Source: an uncultured Collinsella sp. (GTDB taxonomy: Bacteria > Actinomycetota > Coriobacteriia > Coriobacteriales > Coriobacteriaceae). From it: a DNA stretch of 5,811 nucleotides. Shown one piece after another: positions 1 to 5,374 of this stretch. Where the stretch lies: positions 1 to 5,811 of the forward strand of contig CABUVF010000134.1 in NCBI GenBank assembly GCA_902494945.1. Direction: 5' to 3'. Below the pieces are notes generated by a model. That model was given only the letters and a program-made list of their open reading frames with translations, did no database searches and was not told the DNA's origin. Made by a program: the position numbers and the translations under genes. Position 1 is the stretch's first letter. Every line of letters starts with the position of its first letter.

Positions 1-605
1 AGCGCGGTCTTGCGCGAACGACCGTACACGGCAAAATCGAAGACCTGGTCCTCGCCATACTTGACGGTTTCGTCGAACACGATCCCGTTGCCCAGCAAAA
101 ACTCACGTTTGCAGGCGGTGCGCCATGCAAAGGGGCGAGACGCTTCCCTAAACAGCAGGCCAGAGCTATAGCCTTCAAACGACACATCGCGCGGGCTCAG
201 CACATAGTTAAGCCACGGATACCCCGCCTCCAGAGGATACGGATTCGCGCCAAAGGTCAAAACGTCGCAGCCCTCACGCTCAAAGGCGCCGACGATCACA
301 CGGCACGCATCGGGCGTAAACCGATCGTCGGAATCCAAAAACGCAACGATAGGCGCCGTGGACGCAGCGATGCCTGCATTACGCGCGCTCGACAGACCGC
401 CGTTCTCCTTATCGACCAGCGTAAAGCGCGCGTCCTTTTCGCAATAGGCAGCCGCAATATCGCGCGAGCCATCCGGCGAACCATCGTTGACCAGCACGCC
501 TTCCCAATCGGGCATGTCCTGCGCAAGCAGGGAGTCCAGGCACCAGGCCAGGCACTCCTCCACGTTATAGATGGGAACGACAACGGAAATCTTGGGGGTA
601 GCCAT
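1..605 (-). CDS. Glycosyltransferase family 2 (gene D), C-terminus cut by window edge
   Basis: This gene encodes a GT-A fold family 2 glycosyltransferase, which moves a sugar from a nucleotide-sugar donor to a growing surface glycan in the cytoplasm. About 201 residues are visible before the frame runs off the window at base 1. Visible motifs are the N-terminal strand ISVVVPIYNVEE (residues 6-17), VNDGSPDGS (39-47), NGGLSSARNAG (68-78), the metal-binding LDSDD (90-94), and YGEDQVFDF (183-191), which fits the catalytic-base ED region. The ATG at 605-603 is chosen because the conserved strand begins directly after it. AGGAG (619-615) precedes it and overlaps the TAG that originally ended gene C. 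It is the last visible gene of a four-gene minus-strand run. The acceptor and sugar cannot be told from sequence. The family call is firm. Confidence 0.93.
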   Translation of the reverse strand, partial: MATPKISVVVPIYNVEECLAWCLDSLLAQDMPDWEGVLVNDGSPDGSRDIAAAYCEKDARFTLVDKENGGLSSARNAGIAASTAPIVAFLDSDDRFTPDACRVIVGAFEREGCDVLTFGANPYPLEAGYPWLNYVLSPRDVSFEGYSSGLLFREASRPFAWRTACKREFLLGNGIVFDETVKYGEDQVFDFAVYGRSRKTA

Positions 606-617
606 AGTCACTCGCTC

Positions 618-788
618 CTACTGTGCGGCCGGAACGTCATCGGGGTGCGGGTTGTCGCCGTAGGCGCGCTGATACGTCAGCACACGCCAGACCAGTGGCA
701 GGCCGCCGATCTTAAAGTAATGCTTAAACGTATTGAGCTTGCCCGGCTTCTTAAAGTCAAAACGCGAATCGATATAGGCGCGGGGCGA
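618..788 (-). pseudogene. Detached C-terminal tail of gene C, in frame after a premature TAA
   Basis: Reading on past the TAA at 791-789 in the same frame gives 56 sense codons and then TAG at 620-618. The peptide starts SPRAYIDSRFDFKKPG and contains HYFKIGGLPLVWR. It aligns without gaps to the end of paralogue A: SPRAYID with DPEGWVD, and KHYFKIGG with KYYASVGG. The premature stop falls opposite A's Lys324, whose codon is AAA (2992-2990). One A-to-T change explains TAA. Restoring that codon would make gene C 372 residues long, against 367 for A. Codon choice in the tail looks like normal coding sequence, so the break is probably recent. Read-through of the TAA or a base-calling error are the alternatives. 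No separate start for this stretch is apparent. Confidence 0.85.
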
Positions 789-1736
789 TTAGACCATCAG
801 GCGCAAATCGGTCTCGCCACGCGGATCGAAGAGCGACAGGTCAAAGCGACCGGCATCCCAGTCGGCCTTGAGCTCGGGTGAAGCCTTCTCCCAAAACTGC
901 TCGCGCAGCTCATCGACCAGGCGCTCATCATTCCAACGGTACGTATCGACCTTCATACGCATTAAAATACCCTGAAGCTGAGTCTTGCACTCGGGGCGTT
1001 CATCCAAAAAGCGCTGCATCTCGGCATATTCGTCGCACACGCAAAACACCTTGTTGGGCGAATTAACGGAGCTCTTCTCGTTATCCTGGCGATAGCACAA
1101 AACGGGGTCCGCAATAAACGCGGCACGCTCGGCGCAAGCCCAAACCTTAAAGTTAAAGCCTGCGTCCTGATACGAGGCACCCGGCGTGGGAAGGAACCGA
1201 ATCTGATTATCGTTGAGGAACTCGCGCCGATAGATAGCCGACCAAATGGAAGGTTTGCGGTAGAAGATGCCCGGGCGATCGACGGGGCGATAAGCGGCGC
1301 CCGTCATATGCTCGTCGATGATCCCAAACAGCTCACGGCGTTCGCTGGGCGCGGACCAATACAGGTAAAAGTCGCCCTTTACCACATCGGCATGTTCAGC
1401 ATCGGCCTTGGCGACCAGCTTTTGGAGCGAATCCTCAAACATAAAGTCGTCAGACTCAAGGATGCCCACGTACTCACCGCGCGCCATCTCCAGGCCGCGG
1501 TTCATCGAGTCGCCGTAGCCGCTGTTGGCTTTGTCGATCATCTTTACACGAGAGTCGCGCTCCATGTACTCGCGGATGATATCCGGCGAGCTATCGGTGG
1601 AGCCGTCGTTGATACAGATGATCTCGATGTCCTTGAGCGTCTGCGCCACGGCGGAATCGAGGCACTCGCGCAGGTAGCGCTCAACATTGCAGATGGGAAC
1701 AAGCAGCGAAACTTTAGGGGTATCAGAGTTCTGCAA
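789..1736 (-). CDS. Glycosyltransferase family 2 (gene C), ended early by an in-frame TAA
   Basis: This is a GT2 glycosyltransferase of 315 residues as written, probably adding a sugar to a surface glycan. The start is TTG at 1736-1734, four bases after AGGAGGT (1747-1741). A longer reading from 1925 would run into gene B and adds no conserved residues. Motifs are VSLLVPICNV (9-18), INDGSTD (42-48), NSGYGDSMNRG (71-81), GILESDD (91-97), and GASYQD in the middle (acceptor/catalytic region). It is a close paralogue of gene A: about nine in ten residues match over the first ~90, and the second half is more diverged. Two oddities stand out. The usual PIYN tyrosine is cysteine here (residue 16). 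The gene also stops 57 codons short of its paralogue, with the missing tail still encoded downstream. The catalytic domain is intact, so the short form might still fold, but loss of function is possible. Confidence 0.88.
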   Translation of the reverse strand: MQNSDTPKVSLLVPICNVERYLRECLDSAVAQTLKDIEIICINDGSTDSSPDIIREYMERDSRVKMIDKANSGYGDSMNRGLEMARGEYVGILESDDFMFEDSLQKLVAKADAEHADVVKGDFYLYWSAPSERRELFGIIDEHMTGAAYRPVDRPGIFYRKPSIWSAIYRREFLNDNQIRFLPTPGASYQDAGFNFKVWACAERAAFIADPVLCYRQDNEKSSVNSPNKVFCVCDEYAEMQRFLDERPECKTQLQGILMRMKVDTYRWNDERLVDELREQFWEKASPELKADWDAGRFDLSLFDPRGETDLRLMV

Positions 1737-1740
1737 GAGA

Positions 1741-1747
1741 ACCTCCT
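1741..1747 (-). promoter_or_regulatory. Strong Shine-Dalgarno site setting a TTG start for gene C
   Basis: The minus strand reads AGGAGGT, a near-perfect match to the 16S rRNA tail, followed by TCTC and then TTG at 1736. No ATG or GTG lies at a comparable spacing. This decides the start of gene C. Confidence 0.85.
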
Positions 1748-1770
1748 GTTGAATAGCGTGTAACAGGGTT

Positions 1771-1779
1771 ATTTTAGCA
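1771..1779 (-). promoter_or_regulatory. Possible internal extended -10 promoter ahead of gene C
   Basis: In the 74-base gap between B and C the minus strand reads TGC TAAAAT, an extended -10 form (TGn plus a 5/6 match to TATAAT). Transcription would begin near 1764, leaving a leader of just under 30 bases before the TTG. No -35 hexamer is recognisable at 16-18 bases upstream, where the sequence is GCCGCC-like. This would let C and D be made separately from A and B. It is an inference from a short motif. Confidence 0.3.
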
Positions 1780-1799
1780 GCCGAGTTGCGGCGGGCGGC

Positions 1800-1824
1800 A
1801 GCGCTTGGAATTAAAGAAAGCGCT
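1800..1824 (-). repeat. Short inverted repeat across the stop codon of gene B
   Basis: AGCGCTT (1800-1806) and AAGCGCT (1818-1824) are exact reverse complements separated by 11 bases, and they enclose the TAA of gene B. A 7-bp hairpin could form in the mRNA. No T-run follows on the minus strand, so it does not look like an intrinsic terminator. It may protect or separate the B and C parts of the transcript, or be chance. Confidence 0.35.
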
Positions 1825-2851
1825 CCAGGCAGGCTTTGAGACCGCGAGTCGAAAGATAGAACAGCGTGGCGTCTGCCATCGAAACGCCCGAGGTCGTCGC
1901 AACGAACTTGTGGGCAACACGGCAAACGGCGCCCTTAGCAGGCATATCCGTCCACTCCGTTCCCAAAAACGTCGTGAGGTCCATGTTGACGCGAACCGCC
2001 ACGCGATGGAAGTCATCGGCATCCAAGCGCGCCAGGTCGAACACAATGAGGTCCAAAAACCAAGTTATCAGCTCGCCGGGACACAGGTCCAAAAGACCGT
2101 AGGCCGCCCAGCCCTCCAAGACCTCCTCGAGCATCCTCATGTGGGCGTCAAGCTTTTTGGCACGAGCCTCGGCACTGTTGAACTCGTGCGTCGCCGATTC
2201 GCTCTCCATCACGTAGTGGTAGAACTTGTCCGGCATGACGACGGTCTTGCGGGCAAGCGCATAAGCCGCAAATTGGAAGACGACGTCCTCGCCCAAAGCC
2301 AAACCGGGGGCGAAGCGAATGCCTTCGCGATTGAGCAGCTCGCGCGAAAAAGCCGCACGGCAGGCATAGGGCTGCGCATTCGAATGAAACAGCAGTTGGG
2401 GATCACGGGCGCCGAAGGTACCAGCTTTGGGGCTCATGAGTTGCTGGACGCGTTTGGGAGCAGCATCGGCAGGTTCACAGACGCCGCCAAAAACGGCGGC
2501 CTCGGCATCTGATGACTCCATGGCATGCAGCACGCGCTCGACCGTCTGCGTATCGATGTAATCGTCGGCGTCAACAAAAAAGACGGTCTCGCCCTCGGCG
2601 GCATCGATACCGGCATTTCGAGCACACGAGACGCCCGCGTTTTCCTGATCAATCACCAGTACGCGATCGTCGGCCTGCGCGATCTGGCGCAACACGCTCA
2701 ACGAATCATCAGTCGAACCGTCGTTGACGCAGACAACCTGAATCGAGCGCTCGGACTGAGCCAACAGCGAATCGAGGCATCGCTGAATGGAGCGCGCAGA
2801 GTTGTAAACGGGGACGACAATGGTCGCTTTGGGGGTCAAAGTCTCTCCCAT
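1811..2851 (-). CDS. Glycosyltransferase family 2 (gene B)
   Basis: This encodes a 346-residue GT2 glycosyltransferase with the usual length for a GT-A domain of about 220 residues plus a helical C-terminal part. Motifs in order are ATIVVPVYNSA (9-19), VNDGSTDDS (42-50), ENAGVSCARNAG (70-81), FFVDADD (91-97) with the metal-binding DAD/DD, and LGEDVVFQF (186-194) with the likely catalytic Asp. It is not a close copy of A or C: it has the NAG-type second motif, GED and DADD, where they have NSGYGDSMN and ESDD. The ATG at 2851 lies 6 bases after gene A's TAG, and TAGG overlapping that stop is the nearest ribosome-binding match, so translation is probably coupled to A. It likely adds a sugar to the same surface glycan; donor and acceptor are unknown. 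Confidence 0.93.
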   Translation of the reverse strand: MGETLTPKATIVVPVYNSARSIQRCLDSLLAQSERSIQVVCVNDGSTDDSLSVLRQIAQADDRVLVIDQENAGVSCARNAGIDAAEGETVFFVDADDYIDTQTVERVLHAMESSDAEAAVFGGVCEPADAAPKRVQQLMSPKAGTFGARDPQLLFHSNAQPYACRAAFSRELLNREGIRFAPGLALGEDVVFQFAAYALARKTVVMPDKFYHYVMESESATHEFNSAEARAKKLDAHMRMLEEVLEGWAAYGLLDLCPGELITWFLDLIVFDLARLDADDFHRVAVRVNMDLTTFLGTEWTDMPAKGAVCRVAHKFVATTSGVSMADATLFYLSTRGLKACLERFL

Positions 2852-2857
2852 GTCGAC

Positions 2858-3961
2858 CTACCCCCTCAGCGATTCGATGAGGAAGGCAGCAACCACGCCT
2901 GGGCCTCCAACCGAGGCGTAATACTTAGCACGCCCCAAGGCACCATCCGTCGCAAAACTCGGATGCTCGTCAACCCAGCCCTCAGGATCTTTGAGGATGG
3001 CAGCGAGATTTGCGCGCTTCCACGGCTTGAGGTCGTCAAGCGAAAACTCCCCCGCGTCCAAGGCCGCTTGGAACTCCTTGGCCATCTGAACCAGGAACTC
3101 CTTATAGAACTTAGGCGCCAAGCGCACGTAGTTCCACATATACGAATCGTACTTAATGAGTTGGTTGAACTTGAGCATGCGCGCGACGTCATCACTTGCG
3201 TGGTCGCGGGCATAATCCTCTCGAATCCAACGCTCAATCTCGGCATACTCGGTATTGACGCAAAAGACCTTAGCCGAAGAATTGACCGAGGAATTCTCGT
3301 TGTCCTGGCGATACGACAACACGGCATCGTACAGGTAAACAGCCTTATCGGCGCACGCGATCACCTTAAAGGCAAATGACGTGTCCTGAAAGGATGCCCC
3401 CGGAGTCGGCAAGAACGTAATGCCGTTGCGCTCAAGAAAATCACGACGGTACACGGCCGACCAAATCGACGGTTTTTGCTTAAAGAACTGCGTCGTATTG
3501 CTGGGATGCACCGGTTTGCCACAATCCCTTGCCTTAAACATCTCGTGCAGCGAACGGCGCTCCTCGGGCTTAGACCAGTAGAAATCAAAGTTCGCCTTCG
3601 CAAAGTCGGCATTATTGCTATCGGCGGCCGAGACAAGCTTTTCGAGTGCGTCGGGCGCCATAAAGTCATCGGACTCCAAGATGCCAACGTACTTGCCACG
3701 CGCCATCTCCAGACCGTGGTTCATCGAGTCGCCGTAGCCGCTGTTGGCCTTGTCGATCATCTTGACGCGCCCATCGCTCTCCATATACTCGCGGATAATC
3801 GCCGGCGAGTTGTCGGTCGACCCGTCGTTAATGCAGATGATCTCAATATCCTTGAGCGTCTGCGCCAGGGCGGAATCGAGGCACTCGCGCAGGTAGCGCT
3901 GAACATTGTAAATGGGAATAAGCAGCGACAGAACAGGGCTGCCAGAGGCGTTAGTAGACAA
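2858..3961 (-). CDS. Glycosyltransferase family 2 (gene A), first gene of the minus-strand run
   Basis: This encodes a 367-residue GT2 enzyme, intact, and serves as the reference for its damaged paralogue C. The start is TTG at 3961-3959, five bases after AAGGAG (3972-3967). Motifs are LSLLIPIYNV (11-20), INDGSTD (44-50), NSGYGDSMNHG (73-83), GILESDD (93-99, donor/metal site), KPSIWSAVYRRDF (163-175) and PGASFQD (187-193), which takes the place of the GED seen in B and D. The C-terminal 170 residues hold YRQDNENSSVNS and a predicted helical region of unknown role. The ESDD/GYGDSMN combination marks a GT2 subgroup that, from general knowledge, is common in gut Firmicutes and Actinobacteria surface-glycan loci. 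The exact sugar cannot be inferred. It heads the run and would be transcribed from the divergent region at 3962-4073. Confidence 0.93.
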   Translation of the reverse strand: MSTNASGSPVLSLLIPIYNVQRYLRECLDSALAQTLKDIEIICINDGSTDNSPAIIREYMESDGRVKMIDKANSGYGDSMNHGLEMARGKYVGILESDDFMAPDALEKLVSAADSNNADFAKANFDFYWSKPEERRSLHEMFKARDCGKPVHPSNTTQFFKQKPSIWSAVYRRDFLERNGITFLPTPGASFQDTSFAFKVIACADKAVYLYDAVLSYRQDNENSSVNSSAKVFCVNTEYAEIERWIREDYARDHASDDVARMLKFNQLIKYDSYMWNYVRLAPKFYKEFLVQMAKEFQAALDAGEFSLDDLKPWKRANLAAILKDPEGWVDEHPSFATDGALGRAKYYASVGGPGVVAAFLIESLRG

Positions 3962-3966
3962 ATGTG

Positions 3967-3972
3967 CTCCTT
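3967..3972 (-). promoter_or_regulatory. Shine-Dalgarno site setting a TTG start for gene A
   Basis: The minus strand reads AAGGAG, then CACAT, then TTG at 3961. Spacing is near ideal. The upstream ATG at 3993 is in another frame and opens only a short non-homologous reading, so TTG is the supported start. Confidence 0.82.
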
Positions 3973-4025
3973 AGGAAATACCTGTCGTTTCATGGTATCA
4001 AAGGGTCAGCGCGCCAGCGGGCGTT

Positions 4026-4054
4026 TATATAATCTATGGAGCTCGCAGAGGCAA
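4026..4054 (-). promoter_or_regulatory. Candidate promoter for the minus-strand glycosyltransferase genes
   Basis: On the minus strand TTGCCT (4054-4049) and TATATA (4031-4026) are separated by 17 bases, each matching four of six consensus positions. Transcription would start near 4019 and give a leader of just under 60 bases before gene A. The -10 overlaps the plus-strand TATAAT, so the two directions would share the same melted region. The match is modest and AT-rich stretches give such hits by chance. Confidence 0.3.
4028..4033 (+). promoter_or_regulatory. Consensus -10 box (TATAAT) for the acyltransferase gene
   Basis: A perfect TATAAT lies 40 bases before the ATG at 4074, in an otherwise GC-rich stretch. 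No good -35 is seen: the hexamer at 17-base spacing is GTCAGC. A regulator might therefore be needed, or the -10 may be enough. A leader of about 33 bases would follow, carrying AAAGGA (4064-4069), four bases before the ATG. Confidence 0.55.
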
Positions 4055-4073
4055 ACCGATACGAAAGGACGTC

Positions 4074-5204
4074 ATGCAGCCCAAAGCCGCACGCAACATA
4101 TCCATCGAGGCCTTGCGCTTGGTCGCAGTCGCCGGTATCGCGGTGTTCCACACCTTTCAGTGGACCTTCCAGGCAACCTGTGTCGACGCCGTGGAATATG
4201 CCCCACTTGCGATGTTCCCCTATTCCGGCGTGCTTGGTTTTATTAACTTGCTAGGCTGCTGGGCCAACGAGGCCTTCTTTATGATCTCGGGCTATTTTCT
4301 CATCGCTTCGGCCGCGCGTGCTTGGGACGGTGGGGCAACGTGGAAGTTGCAAATGCAGCGAACGGCGCAGCGCCTAGGCAAGGTCGTTATGCCCACTGCG
4401 TTTTATTGCGTCGTGGCGCTCGCGTGGTCCACGGTCGTCTCCCCCATTCCCGATGTTACCCTCAACACGCACTGCTGGTACACGCTAGGCCTTGAGTTTA
4501 TCTGGGTCTATGCCGCCACGGTCTTCATGGCGCCATGGTTTGGACTGGCTAAGTGTCGACTCTCCCAGAAGAGCTACACGACGACGGTCATCGCCGTTGG
4601 CATCCTCGCATTTGTTGTTAACGGGTATTTAGCCGCCATGAGCACGACAAGCGCCGGCGAGTTTTCTTGGCTCCAAAAGCTCATGAGCGCTGCCACGTAC
4701 GTAATCGCGTTTTTGATCGGCGGGCTGCTCCGCGACGTTACCGACGCCATGGATTCGGACAGGGCGGGCGCCTTGGGCATGCGGTCACTCACAGCGGTTT
4801 TGGCGCTCGCCACCATCCTGGAAGAAGCACTCTCCTTCACCGGCAACCTCACGGCGATGGCAGTCCTCTCCTACAAATCGACCTCGTTGATCTCGTTTGC
4901 CCTCGCTGCCGCCTCCCTGCTCTTTGCGGCAACCCGACGCAGTGCGTCAGGCAATCCGCGGACTGCAGGCGTCATTGTCACCTTATCGACCGCCACGCTC
5001 GGTTTCTATGTGATGCAGTCGCTCACCAGTAGCCTGTGGCGTCCCGTCTTCAATACGTTGCTTGCAAACATACTGGTCAGCGAAAACAGCCCGGCAGCTA
5101 TATGTATCATCACGGGTACCATCATTAGCATCGTCTTTGCTCTGGCGCTCCTCATCATCGATGCAGCTAGAAGCCTTATCGTTCGCAAGCTCAAACGGCA
5201 ATAG
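4074..5204 (+). CDS. Membrane acyltransferase-3 family protein (OafA-like), probable glycan O-acyltransferase
   Basis: This 376-residue protein is almost wholly hydrophobic with roughly ten membrane segments, typical in length for a stand-alone acyltransferase-3 domain. The first helix carries Arg15 and His26 exactly ten residues apart (the R-X10-H motif of the family, with the context AVFHTF). EAFFMISGYFL (66-76) matches the family's FFxxSGF/Y motif after helix 2. HCWYTLGLEFIW (133-144) resembles the conserved H-x-W-[YF]-L stretch. The C-terminus ends in basic residues (VRKLKRQ), expected on the cytoplasmic side. Family members carry acyl, often acetyl, groups across the membrane to polysaccharide, peptidoglycan or lipid sugars. 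Being divergent from four glycosyltransferases, it probably decorates their product. ATG 4074 is supported by AAAGGA (4064-4069). The family is well supported; the acceptor is inferred. Confidence 0.9.
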   Translation: MQPKAARNISIEALRLVAVAGIAVFHTFQWTFQATCVDAVEYAPLAMFPYSGVLGFINLLGCWANEAFFMISGYFLIASAARAWDGGATWKLQMQRTAQRLGKVVMPTAFYCVVALAWSTVVSPIPDVTLNTHCWYTLGLEFIWVYAATVFMAPWFGLAKCRLSQKSYTTTVIAVGILAFVVNGYLAAMSTTSAGEFSWLQKLMSAATYVIAFLIGGLLRDVTDAMDSDRAGALGMRSLTAVLALATILEEALSFTGNLTAMAVLSYKSTSLISFALAAASLLFAATRRSASGNPRTAGVIVTLSTATLGFYVMQSLTSSLWRPVFNTLLANILVSENSPAAICIITGTIISIVFALALLIIDAARSLIVRKLKRQ

Positions 5205-5242
5205 ACACGCTGCCGTCAGACGCCAAAGCTGCTATACCCGTG

Positions 5243-5262
5243 GCAGGTTCCTGCGTTTTATT
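5243..5262 (+). terminator. Weak terminator-like hairpin after the acyltransferase gene
   Basis: GCAG (5243-5246) and CTGC (5251-5254) pair around a four-base GTTC loop, followed by GTTTTATT. The stem is short and the T-run is interrupted by an A, so it is at best a weak intrinsic terminator. Its place about 40 bases after the acyltransferase stop is appropriate. Confidence 0.3.
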
Positions 5263-5363
5263 CAAAGCTTGCCGACAAGGTGCGGTGAGCCTTTACAATA
5301 GGACAGTCCCAAGGACGTATTCGATAGCTTCCGCGCAGCGCTCGCCCGCCGCGCGTGAAAGGA

Positions 5364-5369
5364 TATATT
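5364..5369 (+). promoter_or_regulatory. TATATT, possible -10 directly before the last gene
   Basis: TATATT matches five of six positions of the -10 consensus and ends five bases before the ATG at 5375. If used, the transcript would begin at or next to the start codon (leaderless). AAAGGA (5358-5363) just upstream could instead be a Shine-Dalgarno site, but its 11-base spacing is long. No -35 is seen; the hexamer at 17 bases is CTCGCC. Confidence 0.28.
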
Positions 5370-5374
5370 GCCCC

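Larger units (their letters stand above)
5205..5374 (+). other. Intergenic gap between acyltransferase and the last glycosyltransferase
   Basis: This stretch of 170 bases holds no convincing gene on either strand. The minus-strand frame crossing it (5293-5628) overlaps the conserved coding sequence at 5375 onward and is a shadow. It contains a weak terminator-like hairpin (5243-5262) and, at its end, an AT-rich GGATATATTG element next to the start of the following gene. Confidence 0.6.

Noticed and set aside
645..881. Small plus-strand frame at the end of gene C
   Set aside because: It lies opposite the C tail, which aligns to paralogue A, so the minus-strand reading explains the sequence better.
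1308..1763. Plus-strand frame of 151 codons opposite gene C
   Set aside because: It is a mirror of the conserved GT2 core. A similar antisense frame lies opposite paralogue A, as expected for a shadow of duplicated sequence.
1737..1925. N-terminal extension of gene C to an upstream start
   Set aside because: It would overlap gene B by over 100 bases, has no GT2 homology, and ignores the strong AGGAGGT plus TTG at 1736.
1805..2512. Plus-strand open frame of 235 codons opposite gene B
   Set aside because: It is antisense to the conserved coding sequence of gene B, with a low-complexity, Arg/His/Val-rich translation and no family resemblance.
2525..3379. Long plus-strand open frame (284 codons) opposite genes A and B
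   Set aside because: It lies antisense to two genes with clear GT2 motifs, spans their junction, and shows no recognisable motif. Such frames arise from the codon bias of the real strand.
4012..4023. CGCC/GGCG hairpin in the divergent region
   Set aside because: It has only four base pairs in GC-rich DNA, which is expected by chance. No operator symmetry extends beyond it.
3476..4246. Plus-strand open frame of 256 codons opposite gene A and running into the acyltransferase
   Set aside because: It overlaps conserved parts of both genes in the wrong frame or strand, and would also cover the promoter region.
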